Below, piece by piece: positions 37,435 through 49,414 of a stretch of 64,000 nt of DNA. The notes under the pieces were generated by a model. That model did not search any database, was not told the DNA's origin, and worked only from the letters and a program-made list of their open reading frames with translations. Position numbers and translations under genes: made by a program. This DNA is from Astropecten irregularis (lineage: Eukaryota > Echinodermata > Asteroidea > Paxillosida > Astropectinidae). Positions within the stretch are counted from its first letter, which is position 1. Each line of letters starts with the position of its first letter. Where the stretch lies: assembly GCA_963971285.1 (NCBI GenBank), contig OZ020256.1:5582501-5646500 (forward strand). Reading direction: 5' to 3'.

Positions 37435-37508
37435 TTTCTGGATAAAAACGCCATTTCAGGCGGAAACATTGTAACGGTATATTTCTACCACCACCATCTT
37501 CATAAAAA
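37435..37508 (-). mobile_element. MITE-A fragment
   Basis: TTTCTGGATAAAAACGCC, CAGGCGGAAAC and CTACCACCACCATCTTCAT only. Confidence 0.5.
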
Positions 37509-37959
37509 TGTAGCCTGATGAAACATTCATGGAAAGTGGACGAGAAGACGATGCAGTTATATGGGTGGGAGGAAAAAAAAACATAGCGATATTTCGGACA
37601 GTTGTGATTGGATAGACTGTCCGTGTGTTGAGCGGTTAACTTAATACACTCTAATATGGCGAACCAATAATGTCATGATACGTCACACCATGTATGCGCA
37701 CATCATAACGAAAATGTGTCCATTTTGTTGGTGTGCTGAGTTGTTGATGTCCTTGCTGTTCGTACCGCGCGCCCCTAATCGCGTATCGCGCGTTCCGCGA
37801 TTATGTACGTATCGCTTCGTCACACCAGTCGACATTTGCGCTCGTGTTCGTTGTGTGCCTAGCTTGCTGGCCGGTTTCACCATCCGGTCCTGATGAGCGC
37901 GGCACCCCAGACAGTTGAGCTCGCCGAACACCGGGTTGATACACCCCCACCAATGAACA

Positions 37960-38065
37960 CCCAATTCACTTGTGGGCTGGGCCGGCCTAGACTCGAACCA
38001 GGGCCTCCAGGGCTGGGAAAGAAACGCTATTAACCTTAAACCACACTGCTGCTGTGACTCCTGGC
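37960..38065 (-). repeat. SINE-2-like tRNA-derived sequence
   Basis: On the reverse strand: A-box-like TGGTTTAAGGTTAATAGCG, about 30 bp, then B-box GGTTCGAGTC. This spacing fits a Pol III internal promoter. The flanks differ from SINE-1 and it is single in this window. The overlapping 161-codon reverse-strand frame looks fortuitous. Confidence 0.35.
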
Positions 38066-39000
38066 TCTCTTTATAAAGAGCAAGTTCAGTTCTCCATTGG
38101 GCACCGTAAAAATCTAAACTGCAATCCACCGTCGCTAATGGGGTTTTAACTGTAGACATACCCAGCACAGTTGTGAATTATTTCACATAGGCCTACACTG
38201 CCTTCGGCAGCGCACATCCGTGGAAGCATTGTGGGCGGGAGGGGGCGATTACAAATTTCATTTTCTGCACTTGACTTCCAAATGATATACCTTTTATGTG
38301 ACTGCTGAGAACCATATAAATAATGCACAATGTGTAATTAAGTGTCTTCTTCTAATAAATAGCCCCCTCTCAGCAGTTCATTGCTATTTAAATGTTAACG
38401 CTTGTAGATGAATATTTTATTAAGTCAGTTTCGCGGATGGCGTCTCGCTATGTTTTATAAATGAGAAGAATGGTATGTTAGAGACAGAATTACGTTTCAT
38501 AGAGTGGAAAATGTAATAAAAAACCACATATTTGTTGACATTTATTAAAATAACGCAGACATTTTAACAGTTCTGTGTTAAATGGCTACACACTTTATAT
38601 GTAGACAGAAAATTGCAACAACTTACTATAAACTTGCATTAAGCCACAAGGCCCAAGTTCTGTTCGAGTCATTCATCAAACTATATAGAGAAACGACCCC
38701 GGCTATTGCTCGTGACATTTACTTTTCATAAGTTTGGCACTATTATATTAAATAAACGTAAACAGTTTTCAACCAAGAGGAAAATTATGTAAATCAAGAA
38801 TCCTCAAAATTGTTTACTAGTCTCGTGTTATGCTAAACGGCTGCAAGTTTAGCTGCAATAAAGAAAGCTGGTGCCCTTTTCCCGTTAATAAGTCTCAATG
38901 TCTTGGATGGTTATCTAGGTTATAACACGAATTGTACAGCATGGCCTACCGTAATTATTGGAGGTAATGCCATGTTACACCAACAACCATACATTCCACT
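38066..39000. other. Non-coding stretch
   Basis: About 0.9 kb with no shared repeat, exon or RNA gene recognised. Confidence 0.35.
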
Positions 39001-39002
39001 TT

Positions 39003-39030
39003 CGGCCAATCACAGTAAGCGTATATATAG
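39003..39030 (+). promoter_or_regulatory. CCAAT + TATA promoter-like pair
   Basis: GGCCAATCACAG then GTATATATAGAGG about 15 bp later. About 30 bp downstream is a small hairpin, CCACTCCCAAGAGTGG. No coding exon with a donor follows, so a transcript is not shown. Confidence 0.25.
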
Positions 39031-39643
39031 AGGGCCGTGTGTTAGTGTTTTATTTGCCCACTCCCAAGAGTGGAAAAAAAAATACGCGGCCGAGCGTCTC
39101 CTGATGAAAACCTCGACCGAGTACTGTTGAGTGAAATCATCGTTGCGATTCTCTAACTGAAAGAGTAATACATAATCTCCTGTGAACTGCAGTAATAAGA
39201 CACATTGACCGATTGCCACTGTACACATACAATCCAATTCACTGTATAAATGCTGCGTATGTGCATTTACTTTGGTGAAACTTCATTAACAATTGACAAA
39301 ATGTTTGGTGTAGAGGCCTAGCTAGCTGTACATACCGCCATAGTTTGAAAATGTCTTCCATTGCTGGTTAATTTCATGACTTTGAACGAGCGAAGCAAGC
39401 AGCTGTTCAAACACACGCCAAGGGTTGCATGTGCACTCCTCGCCAATTATTGACGGTTTATGGATGTACAGTGGGCTGTGTGTGTGCTCTGGAAACTCTT
39501 CAGTGGCATGGCTGAAAGGGTTGCAGTATATAGATAAGTCAAATGCCTGAGGATTGTAGAAACATTAGACGTTTGCTCAGGTATACGACTACAAACATTG
39601 TCTTCACGAGTCCGCCTTTGGAATCATGTATGGTGTATTAATC

Positions 39644-39868
39644 GTGAAATGGTGTATTTATCCAGAAATTAGTCAAACAACTACCGAAAATCTTTAAGAA
39701 AGAGAGAAAAGAGAAAAGACTTGGCCGTTTTTCACTGTTTTCTCAAAAAGTGTGCACCGTGTGGGACTGAAATTTTCACAGATGACTGTTACTGTATATC
39801 TATCTTGATATTTTTGCCCATGAATCTGTATTTCTTTGACAAAAAACAAAGTATGATATTACCTTTAA
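39644..39868 (+). mobile_element. MITE-A copy, 5'-truncated
   Basis: Starts inside the family at GAAATGGTGTATTTATCC, has an internal deletion, and ends GTATGATATTACCTTTAA. Confidence 0.65.
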
Positions 39869-39999
39869 ATGCGTCATTCACTGCAATGTGACTCGCTTTT
39901 GTGATAGCGAATTCATGACAACGATAGTTTATACTTTCAATATTGGTCCGACTCTCTTTTCTCTCTATAACTAAACGAGTAATTCTTTGGTCGGCTCCG

Positions 40000-40400
40000 A
40001 GAAGAAAATTTCGCCGTCGTGCGGAGCATTAATGATTTGCGCCCGGGCCAGCACACTCTGGCCCCGCGGCCCACGGACACACAGAGGATTGCAATGCATG
40101 ATAGTGAAGAGGGGGGGGGGGGGGGGGGGGTTAGTACGGAGGGGAGAAGACGGAAAATCATTCTCCCCTCACATTTCCCGTGGGGGGCTGCGGGTTTCTG
40201 TGTGTGCTTAATCCCTCCTTTATATATACTGAGGCAATTTTTTTCTTCTCTCTTTGCTTAATCTGCCAAACAAATCTGATTAGAAGCGGGCAATTTAGCA
40301 AGAGAGACCGGCGCAAGTTTGAAACCCTGAGGGGTTAAGGCTACGCTGCCGAGTGCCGACTTCCAAAAGCTCCTTCGCGTGCATTCTTTTGTGGGACTAA
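40000..40400. other. GC-rich non-repeat block with poly-G tract
   Basis: GC- and CpG-rich (GCGCCCGGGCCAGCACAC, CCCCGCGGCCCACGG), with a run of 20 G at 40111-40130. No coding exon supported; possibly regulatory or an unrecognised 5' exon. Confidence 0.3.
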
Positions 40401-40539
40401 TTTTACGTCCATTTTTTTTTCCTTCTCACGAAAACACATGATTCATCTTAATAATTATCTGCTAGGTTTTTTTTGTTTTTACTTTTTATTTGTGTTCTCT
40501 ATATAACCTCCCGCTGTATATAAAATGAAAACTGGAAAA

Positions 40540-40700
40540 GAATGAATAATAATAATAATAATATTTATAGTTTTAAGACATTATGCATCTCAGCAGTCTG
40601 TACATGTTTACATTAAAAAGTACAAATTCATACCACAAATTAGAAATTAAAATTAGAATTTAAATTAGAATTATCAGTTAATAATTAATAAGTTAAGAAT
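40540..40700. repeat. (AAT)n microsatellite and possible LINE tail
   Basis: AATAATAATAATAATATTT followed by AT-rich sequence resembling a LINE 3' end. The microsatellite is certain; its origin is not. Confidence 0.4.
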
Positions 40701-40711
40701 TACATACACAC

Positions 40712-41091
40712 TTAAAGGGATGGTACAGAACTGGTGTTTGCGACAAAACAGTTGCTGACAATGAAAGCACATTATGTAATCCATCATATATACCTTAACT
40801 GAAAAACCTGTAGAAGTTTGAGGTCAATCAGCCATCTGGGTCACGAGAAAATAGTGAAAACCCGTTTTATACACATTTCAACGATATTATGCGTTCATAA
40901 TGAAACGCTTCGAAGCGATTTATTCCAATGGGAAAATAGTTTCATTTATTTCTCAACGAATGTGGCATATCAGACAAAAAATATTTCATAGGATGCTTTC
41001 TCCTATCGTCACCATTATACTGTGTAAGTTTTATGTGAATCTGTGATCTTGAAGTGTATTTTGCCTTACCAATTCTGTACCATCCCTTTAA
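40712..41091 (+). mobile_element. MITE-C copy 2
   Basis: TTAAAGGGATGGTACAGAA ... TTCTGTACCATCCCTTTAA, closely matching 24532-24892 throughout. Confidence 0.75.
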
Positions 41092-41860
41092 CTAAACGAT
41101 GAACATGAAAAGGGCCTAGAAATTATTTTTAAAAAAAATCTAAGAATTAACTCAAAACTATGGCACTAAAAGTTAAGACGACTGTATAGATATTTGAGCA
41201 CGATGAAGATCATTGATTTCCTTTATTTATTCATTTTATTCATTCATTTCTGTTATCTATCAGAAAAGAATGGTTAACTGTTTCCTATAGTCTAGCTATG
41301 ATTATATAGACATCGCCAGGAGGAACGATTTAAGTTCAACACGACAAGCCCACGGGCTACATGCGAACACTATCCCCCAGAGTAGCACGAGAGAATTTCA
41401 TTTGCAGTTTCGATTTTACATCTCTTTCCCCCTATAAATCAGCTCAAGAATCCACCGGGGATTCCCTGTAGCTATTACAAAGATACATGTATGACAGTCA
41501 TGTCCAACATGTATCTTCTTGTACATGGTTTGCATGCATGCATCGCGATAGCAATCCGAGTAAAGAGATTACAAGTGAAATACGAGCAGATAAATTTTGG
41601 TCATACCTAGCAGGCCTTATCATATGCAGTACAGGGGGGATAGAAATCACATTGGAACTTAAAGACAGCGATGTTGTGCAGTGTTCTTAATTAATTTCAT
41701 TGTATCTACTCAACGATCGTATACACCGTATCGGTTTTAGCATAGCCCCCCTTGTCCATTGCTTTCGGTTATGCCTTCGCTTCGCTGAGGTTTATTGTTT
41801 CTTCCTGTAAGCTACAACTGCTTGTGTATCCTTAATGCTCTCGAGTCGTGCTTGATATTC
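41092..41860. other. Non-coding stretch
   Basis: No shared repeat or supported exon. Confidence 0.3.
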
Positions 41861-41864
41861 TGCC

Positions 41865-42260
41865 TGGCCTCGAGCGAAAACTCCGATTTCACTCTGAAAG
41901 ATTTCCCCCTCCCCAGTCGCTTCATGAGTTGATCAGTCAAAGTGAAATGTTTCTTAAGTGAAAGCTCATGATTTGTGGAGCCTTTTATTCCATTTCGTTA
42001 TCTCAGAAAGCACTGTCATAATATAATAAGCTTGGTTTATAGCCTGATTTCAAGTTGCATAGGTTAAACATAACTATTGATATTTTCAAATAATGACGCT
42101 GGATGTTTTTATTTTCGCTGTTGTTATTTCAAACGCTCTGGTGAGATTTCACTGTGAATAAATCAATATTGTGGCTGCCAAGGGTGATAGTTATTTTTGA
42201 CTCGCTGCCGCTCGCCATTAATTAGACTATTGATTCGTTTGGATGTCCTTCGCATAACCG
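41865..42260. promoter_or_regulatory. Candidate cis-regulatory block
   Basis: Non-repeat sequence with clustered motifs of known factor classes: GCCATTAATTAGAC (homeodomain), AATCAATATTGTGG, GATCAGTCAAAGTGAAA (TCF-like) and TGAAAGCTCATGATTTG. Motif clusters occur by chance in AT-rich DNA; only cross-species conservation could confirm this. Confidence 0.2.
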
Positions 42261-42464
42261 AATTCTCACAACTCGTAACGTGACGAACCCATCGCTATAA
42301 GGAGGACCAACTTCAGGTTTTTTTCAATAATTGTTGTTTGGTTGAGGCAGGGATTGAGCCAATACGCCTACAGGGGTAATTTCGGAACGACTTTGTCGAC
42401 GTCAAACAACAACCGACGGCGCTCTTGCAAGCTTGAAAACGAGACTATGAGGTTTACGAAACGG

Positions 42465-42584
<120 letters not shown>

Positions 42585-42646
42585 CATCTCCGTCGTCCAT
42601 TATGCTGAAAATACTAGGTTGTGGTTTTCCATTGAAGCTGAAGCTT

Positions 42647-42779
42647 AGGCCGTGTCCCAATTCTCTGGCTACGGCTGCAAATTGTACATATGGCAACCAC
42701 TAGCCAGTGACTGCAGCCGTTTCCGTATAGACTTCTGTATTATATTTGCGGTCGCAGCCAGAAAATTGTGACACGGCCT
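42647..42779. mobile_element. MITE-K copy 1, nested in MITE-I
   Basis: 133 bp; left AGGCCGTGTCCCAATTCTCT, right AAAATTGTGACACGGCCT, imperfect inverted ends continuing into GGCTACGGC / GGTCGCAGCC. A relative is at 48513-48640. Confidence 0.6.
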
Positions 42780-43410
42780 CAGTTTTCCTTTTCAAACCAG
42801 AGAATCTGTTTCCGAACCGCAGCCAAAAGCCACAATTTGGCACCCGTTATTTTAGAATGTATTCATGAAATGGAACCGAGCCGGAGCCCGAGCCTGAGCC
42901 ATTTCGTAAACCCCCTATACCTGTATAATAATGCTAGACACACGGTGGATATGTGAAACGGCGTCCACTTTGTCGTGAACCCGGCTAATACATATAAGCT
43001 TATATGTATAACGGCTCGACGTCAGGTGACTAGACGGTTTTATTTTTAGCTGATGATGTTTTTTAATGCATATGGCCTACCGTGTAAATTTTACTGTCTT
43101 GATTTTACAGCGCATACCGTGTACATTTTACTGTCTCGATTTCAATACAGTGCATAACTCTAACTAATCGTCAACGGTCTTAATCACCACGAATGTATAA
43201 TAGAAGAATAAGAAACAAGCACGAACAGGCCAGGATATTAAACCTGACGATGGAATTTCTGAAATTGCCAAATGCCTTTTATTTATTTATGTGTTTTCAT
43301 TATCCTTTGAAACAGGCTATATACATGGATACTGTCAAAAATAATCCATTGCCACTGGGAATGCAACTCGACTTGAAAGCGTAGTCTGCAGATTCTCCTG
43401 ACTAGGAGCC

Positions 43411-44032
43411 CTGGAGCCATTTTGTAGAGCTGCTTAAGCACCAAAATTTGCTTAAGCATCTGAAAACCTTGGTAGATAAAATCTGTATAATGCCAGCCAA
43501 AACTCTTTGTGAATGTTATGCTTAGCAAACAATGGCCGAATGTATTATACAAGTCAAAAGCAGTAAACATCACGTGGAAATTCGGTTGGTAATCCTGTTT
43601 GATCAAGGGAGACTTTTCATGCTTAAAGGTAGTATCATACTTTGGTAAGAGACCAAAACAGAAATGTTCACAGATTTACGTATAACTTACAGGGTATGAA
43701 GATAATGGTGGTAGAAACATACCGTTCAAATTGTTCCCGGCCTGAAATGCTGTATTTATCCAGAAATTAGTAAAACAACGACCGAAAATCTTTTTGATCT
43801 TTTAAAAGATAAACAATAACAGAGATAAGACTTAAGAAATACTGTGGCCGTTTTTCACTGTTTTTTTTTCTTCAAAAAGTGGGCACCGTATGGGACTGAA
43901 ATTTTCACAGATGACTATTACTGTATCTGTCTTGATATTTTTACCCATGAATCTGTATTTCTTTGACAAAAACCAATGTATGATACTACCTTTAAGCAAA
44001 TGTTGTGCTTAAGCAGCTTTATATGAAATTGG
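43411..44032 (+). mobile_element. MITE-F copy split by MITE-A
   Basis: Left part 43411-43622 (GGAGCCATTTTGTAGAGC, GCTTAAGCACCAAAATTTGC), right part 43996-44032 (GCAAATGTTGTGCTTAAGC). The split is exactly at a TTAA in GCTTAAGC; TTAA is present on both sides of the insert. Confidence 0.7.
43623..43995 (+). mobile_element. MITE-A copy 14, nested in MITE-F
   Basis: TTAAAGGTAGTATCATAC ... GTATGATACTACCTTTAA, full length. Removing it with one TTAA restores a continuous family F copy, which proves the TTAA duplication. Confidence 0.8.
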
Positions 44033-44179
44033 CTTCTGTTGTGTTGTGTCGTATAGTTGGATCTGTTATATTAATATACAGAAGTCACATTCAGCAGACC
44101 ATGTCACAAGCAATTCCCTGGAAAACGACGGATAAGACAAATAAAAGCTGAAGAGCATCCTATAGGATGAACTTCGTCC

Positions 44180-44437
44180 AGGGGCCAATTTCACAGAGCT
44201 GCTTAAAGCACGAATTTGCTGAAGCATGAAAAGTCTACCTTGATCAAACAGGATTACCAACCAAATTTCTTGTGATGTTTACTGCTTTTTACTTTTTTGT
44301 ATTCGGCAAATGTTTGTTGAGCATAACATTCACAAGGGGTTTTGGCTGGCATACTGATTTTACTTACCAAGGTTTTTGGTGTTGAAGCAAATTTTGGTGC
44401 TTGAATAACACTAACAGCTCTATGAAATTGGTCTCAG
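44180..44437 (+). mobile_element. MITE-F copy
   Basis: GGGGCCAATTTCACAGAG ... GCTCTATGAAATTGGTCTC, uninterrupted; a reference for the empty site. Confidence 0.65.
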
Positions 44438-44779
44438 GCCATTTTAGATTATAGGGGCTCTACATACTGGCGTCTTCTGTGAATCAACTTCATGATACAA
44501 ACCGGATTTATTAAGTGCTGGCAACAATTTGGCCCTAAATTTTGTCCAATTCGGTTTGATCGCTTGTCCCTTACACTACGCTTTAGTTTCTATAATGTGT
44601 AGGCCCTAATCAAATAGCCTTGCTGTCAAACCCAATTGCTTGGTTGAAATATAATTCGGATTTCCTTTTTTTGTCAAGATAACAACTGAGATAAGATCTT
44701 TGCCACGACATTTTGATGGTTCTCTAAGACTGTGATTTTACATGAATGCACAATGGTTGAGGGTGGCATGTTGTCGACA

Positions 44780-45107
44780 TTAAAAGTATAATGCATTATT
44801 GGTAAATGTTACAGAACAGCAGTCACACTGATTTAACATGTTCATAAAATGATAAACCTGTGAAAGTTTGAGCTCAATCTGACTCAATTTTTTTTAATAA
44901 AACACAAAGAATGGTTTTGATCTTACCCCGAGATCAAATGTGTTTTCGGTCTTTGTTTTACTTATTTCTGGATAAATCCAGCATTTCAGGCAGAAATATT
45001 TTACCAGTAGGCCTATGTTTTACCAGCACCATGGTCATACCCTGAAAGTTATAGGTAAATCTGTGAACATTTCTCTTTGGGTATGTTACCAATCCTATGT
45101 ACCTTAA
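44780..45107 (+). mobile_element. MITE-B copy
   Basis: TTAAAAGTATAATGCATT, ATTGGTAA ... TTACCAATCCTATGTACC then TTAA; interior GATCTTACCCCGAGATC palindrome. Confidence 0.65.
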
Positions 45108-45419
45108 ACGACGCCAGGATAGCAAGTGACGTAATAATTTGTGTAGGTCACTGTAGGGTATACGCCTCTTTATATTATTTTGCAGGACTTTTACATATCT
45201 TAATGTAAAAGTGTGATTTTGAAATGGCCGCGTATAGCTACGTATATACGTGTGTTGTGATGTTTATGCATCTGATAACATTTGGTGATTAAAAACAAGT
45301 TATCATACGGATGGAACCGGTCTGTTTATTTTCGATTAAAAAAAGACATCCCAGCGGATCATTACACCATTTTTATGACTGTGCTCATGAAAATTCCGCC
45401 GTTCGAGGAGACTACAAGT

Positions 45420-45660
45420 ATAAACATAGACCTCCTCGGTTTCCGAGAGAGCTCTTATATCGAGGGTCAGTCAAGAGTGACCCGGCCAGTCAGACCTCAT
45501 TACCGCCTCTTCGCCTCGGCCGAGGCCGAGGGAAGAAAAGTGGCCTAGCCTCCCCCTTCTTCCCTTCCTAGCTCCATCCCCCGAGAGAAACCGGTTAGAA
45601 AGCCGCGCTCATACCCAAAGATATCGACGGGGATGCGGCGGACTTAACTCCGCATAGAGT
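45420..45660. other. GC-rich non-repeat block
   Basis: GCCTCGGCCGAGGCCGAGGG and neighbouring CpGs. Two overlapping frames span it, but neither shows codon structure, a family match or splice borders. Confidence 0.3.
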
Positions 45661-46133
45661 AGCGCATTTAAATGTCATTTACTCCCCTCCTCCCATCCCT
45701 CTCTGTCTTCATTCACATCACAGAAAAGAAAAAAATATAACCGCTGTTGTTATCAGAACCTCAGCAGTTATTATTTTTCTTTGCTCCGTGCTCGTCTCGA
45801 GACTTAAGTGAAGTAGCCTGTACCTCGCAAGGCTTGGCCACAAGCCGTGCGTTAAAAATGTGAGTTGAATGAATGAATGAGAGAGAAGGAAAATGATTGC
45901 AATATTAAAACTGCAGCGACTAAGGGGGACACTTGAAGACATGTGCTGACGGTGGTTTCTTTAAATATCGTCGCGGTTCAATCAAATTTCAAGTGAGAAA
46001 AGTGTTTTTGACTGGTTTTTTGTTTTTGTATGATATTGCAGGCGTGGTGATGGACGGAGTGTTGAACCTGAGGGCATATTATTCACGAGGACTGTCTTAT
46101 TCTTCAGATCGTTGTTTTTACACGCCAGAATTT

Positions 46134-46453
46134 GAAGGTAATTACTTATACTTTGGTTTTTGTCAAAGAAATGCAGATTTCATGGGCAAAAATATCAAGA
46201 GAGATACAGTAACAGTCATCTGTGAAATTCCCAGTCCCAAACGGTGTCCACTTTTTGAGAAAACAGTGAAAAACATCCACGGTATATTTTATCCATTTGT
46301 TTGACTCTTTTCTGGATAAATACAGCATTTCAGGCAGAAAAATGTCAACGATATGTTTCAACCATCACCATCTTTATACCCTGTATTTTATTGATAAATC
46401 TGTGAAGATTTCTGTTTCGGTATGCTACAAAAAATTTGATAGTATACCTTTAA
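46134..46453 (-). mobile_element. MITE-A copy 15
   Basis: Left end worn (GGTAATTACTTATACTTTGG), right end ATAGTATACCTTTAA; ACCGAAACAGAAAT subfamily. Confidence 0.6.
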
Positions 46454-46599
46454 TATGGACTTACAATCCCACTAGAAAAAAACTGTCAGAATTAATATTC
46501 GATATACCATATTTTGGATGATTTATTTGTTTCTTTTCTTTGGAGCGGGGTGTTTATTTTTATATGGGAAGGGATTTCAACATGTCATCTTTAAAACTC

Positions 46600-47045
46600 C
46601 GAACCTTGCTGTTTTCAGACGAAACCGGGGCAGCATCGTCGCCTGAATCGCGGCCAAAGCGTTTCGCCGTAAAGTGCCGTATTTAATCGGCCAGCGAAGA
46701 GTGACAGGCCTCCTTAATACTGATGGTTTGCTTACACCATACTCTTACACACAGCTTCAGTTGTTGATAGGGGAAAAAGCTTGCTCCTTTTTGTCAAACA
46801 CCGTCCATAGGCCCATATAATACCCAGCAGCGCCTAATGCCGGTCCGTATACTATGTACCAAGCGCGTCCATTAACTATAAAGCCGCCGAAGACTTGGAA
46901 ATCTTGACAGCTCAGGCCAAACACTCAGCGCCGGGTAATCACTGTCAGATTCCGGTATTAACGGGCCACTGGATAGGGAAAAAAATCGCCAGGCGTGAGA
47001 CGAAATTTGCTTGCCTGCGAAAGAAGGAGCGACAGGCACGTGCGC
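46600..47045. other. GC-rich flank of the tandem array
   Basis: CpG-containing unique sequence (GAATCGCGGCCAAAGCGTT). No exon identified. Confidence 0.3.
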
Positions 47046-47485
47046 CACACGCGCGACGTCCGTAAAACGCGCCGTTTTAACGGTACAAATGATCGCTAGC
47101 ATGATCGTCACGCTATAAATGGACGCAATCCCCACGGAACAAATCCGTTCGGCTCGCTAGTATGATCGTCATGCGATAAATAGACACAATTTGACACGCG
47201 CGACGTTCGTAAAACGCGCCGTCTTCACGGTACAAATCCGTTGGGCTCGCTAGTATGATCGTCATGCGATAAATAGACGCAATTTTGACACGCGCGACGT
47301 CCGTAAAACGCGCCGTCTTCACGGTACAAAGCCGTTCGGCTCGCTAGCACGATCCTCATGCGATAAATTGACGCAATTTGACTCGCGCGACGTCCGTATA
47401 ACGCGCCGTCTTCACCGTGGTACAAATCCGTTCGGCATGATCGTCATACGATAAATAGACGCAATTTGAAACGCGCGTAAAACGG
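47046..47485. repeat. GC-rich tandem array, about 94-bp unit
   Basis: GCGCGACGT recurs at 47051, 47198, 47292 and 47385, spacing 147, 94 and 93, with a partial unit after 47470. The unit carries GCGCGACGTCCGTAAAACGC, CGCCGTCTTCACGGTAC, AAATCCGTTCGGCTCGC and TATGATCGTCATGCGATAAA. About four units, the first rearranged. Very CpG-rich against an AT-rich background and unrelated to the dispersed MITEs. Confidence 0.75.
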
Positions 47486-47904
47486 GCACTTTGGCTGGCT
47501 AAGCCGAATTGATTCTATAATGGCATCGAAAAACAAATAATAATGGAAGGTAATTGAATCATACAGCCTCGATCTCAAGTAAGCCAGTGAACCGGAGAGG
47601 GGGCGGTTGAAGACCGGAAACGGCCTCTGGGAAGGAGGGGGCACATCATTTAATTGACAAAATGTATCGCAGTTTATGCCTCTGAGCTATTTACGAATAA
47701 TGTTCAGCCTGATGGCAGATTCTGTTTCTGTCATTTCTGCAGAAACATGTGCCATTACAATGTAATTCCTAAAAGGACATTTTAAGTTAAAATGCCATTT
47801 AGTTAAAGGCCATTTAGGCCAACATTTATGAACTTCAGTCTTCTTAATGTTTTTAATCTAAAAAGAAAGGAATTCGAGGCAATATCTAAATTGTTATCAT
47901 TGTA

Positions 47905-47945
47905 ATCATCAAATACTACAAGGGAAACTGACTGAATTTAAAGTA
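47905..47945 (-). repeat. SINE-1 tail fragment
   Basis: CAAGGGAAACTGACTGAATT only. Confidence 0.35.
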
Positions 47946-48037
47946 ATTTAATCCTTGTATTACGGAACGGTCGCTGCAATACTATCTCATCATACTTTTC
48001 AAGCTTTTTATTTTTATTCAATACCGAATAATCACAT

Positions 48038-48168
48038 TAGGTACATTCGTTTATCTCCCCCGGGTCGACTCCAGTCAACCTCGTCCCCATTCTCTCGCTT
48101 GTTTTGTGCAATATAGCACGACCACTCCCAGTAAGGGCTGACCCGTGTTAGCTAAACGAATGCACCTA
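48038..48168. mobile_element. MITE-J copy 2
   Basis: TAGGTACATTCGTTTATC ... GTTAGCTAAACGAATGCACC then TA; interior nearly identical to 27706-27837. Confidence 0.65.
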
Positions 48169-48512
48169 TTACTGTACATGTTATTGAAACAGAGAAATCT
48201 TATAATGTCTGGTGATCAATGACAATATCATTAATGTGCTAAGGCGCTCCAAGAAACCTAAAGTGTATACTCATATACAACTGTCAAAGGTAGAAAGCTA
48301 AAACCTTTTAGGTTTTTTGTCACCACACTTGGGGATTAGTACCGTTTAGTGTGCAGACACATTCCCGAACGCATTTTACAGGCTGAACACCTTTCCCATG
48401 TGTTCAAACGCTAAATGTCATTTTGACAGATGTAGCCCCGAGGAGGTACTTACCGGTGTTGTATTACGAAAATGGAGCGATCCAGAATTCACCAGGGGAA
48501 GCTAGGGCTGTG

Positions 48513-48640
48513 CCTGAATCAGCTACGGCTACGGCTACAGTATATTACACACGTGTCTAAATGACAGCAGCCCACATAGCCGCTTCTTATAGACTGCGTG
48601 CAGTTGCGAGCCATGTACATATCAATTGGACACGACCTAG
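48513..48640. mobile_element. MITE-K relative
   Basis: Left AGGGCTGTGCCTGAATCAGC, right AATTGGACACGACCTA; similar subterminal CAGCTACGGCTAC. Diverged from 42647-42779. Confidence 0.45.
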
Positions 48641-48667
48641 TTTTTTTTCTGCGATTTGAGCAAAAGT

Positions 48668-48985
48668 AGTCGGTGTTTGCTTTTGTTAAACACATCACGA
48701 AATAGTTTCTGCATCTGAGGTGAAGACTGGGCACCATGTATGCATTTACAAGGTTGCTATGGCTATAGTGCACCGGTTGCTAGGTGTATAGTACCAGTGT
48801 ATTGCAGTAGCAGTGCACAGTATAGTTGGTCTTTGCTTTTGTTAAACACCTTACACGTCACAAAATAGTTTCTGCATCTGAGATGAAGACTTGGCACCAT
48901 GTATGCATTTGGAAGGTTGCTATGGCTATAGTGCCCCGGTTGCTAGGTGTATAGTACCAGTATATTGTGCAGTAGCAGTGGAGTC
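48668..48985. repeat. Direct tandem duplication, about 155 bp x 2
   Basis: Two adjacent units, each with TTTGCTTTTGTTAAACAC, AAATAGTTTCTGCATCTGAG, GGCACCATGTATGCATTT and GGTTGCTAGGTGTATAGTAC, differing by a few substitutions and small indels. Confidence 0.75.
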
Positions 48986-49112
48986 GATAGTGGTTGATGT
49001 AGGATAATCATGTTGGATGTCACGGGACACGATCTCGTCCAATAACAAAACTAGCTTGGAAACTGTCACAAACCACAAAGCAACTGCTTATGTTAAATTA
49101 TTGTTTAAATAC

Positions 49113-49414
49113 CTTTTGGTATAATACATGATTGGTAAAGATCACAGAAAAACATTCAGACTTTGTCTAATCCATCGTGTACATAAAATAAAAAATGAAA
49201 ATTTGAGCTCAATTTGACATCATTCTGAGTCACCAGAAAATAGCGAAAAATATTGTTTTACCAATTTCTGGATAAAAATATACCATTTCAGGCGGAAATA
49301 TTTTAACGATATATTTCTATCAGCACCATCTTCATACCCTGAGAGTTATACATTAATCTGTGAACATTTCTGTTTGGGTACCGGTATGTTACCAATCCTG
49401 TGCTGTACTTTTAA
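49113..49414 (+). mobile_element. MITE-B copy
   Basis: GGTATAATACATGATTGG ... TTACCAATCCTGTGCTGTAC then TTTTAA; internal deletion removes the DNA around the GATC palindrome. Confidence 0.6.

Noticed and set aside
37683-38168. 161-codon reverse-strand frame
   Set aside because: No domain, no splice context, and it overlaps a tRNA-like SINE-2 sequence; composition looks random.
45282-45571. Two overlapping 86-88 codon frames
   Set aside because: No family match, no splice borders, and overlap in different frames across a GC-rich block.
46872-47425. Reverse-strand frames with repeated RFTDVARV..SIYRMTI
   Set aside because: They come from the ~94-bp tandem units; the 94-bp spacing breaks the frame, so coding is not maintained.
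47046-47485. CRISPR-like regular repeat
   Set aside because: The genome is animal, units are head-to-tail without unique spacers, and no cas genes are present.
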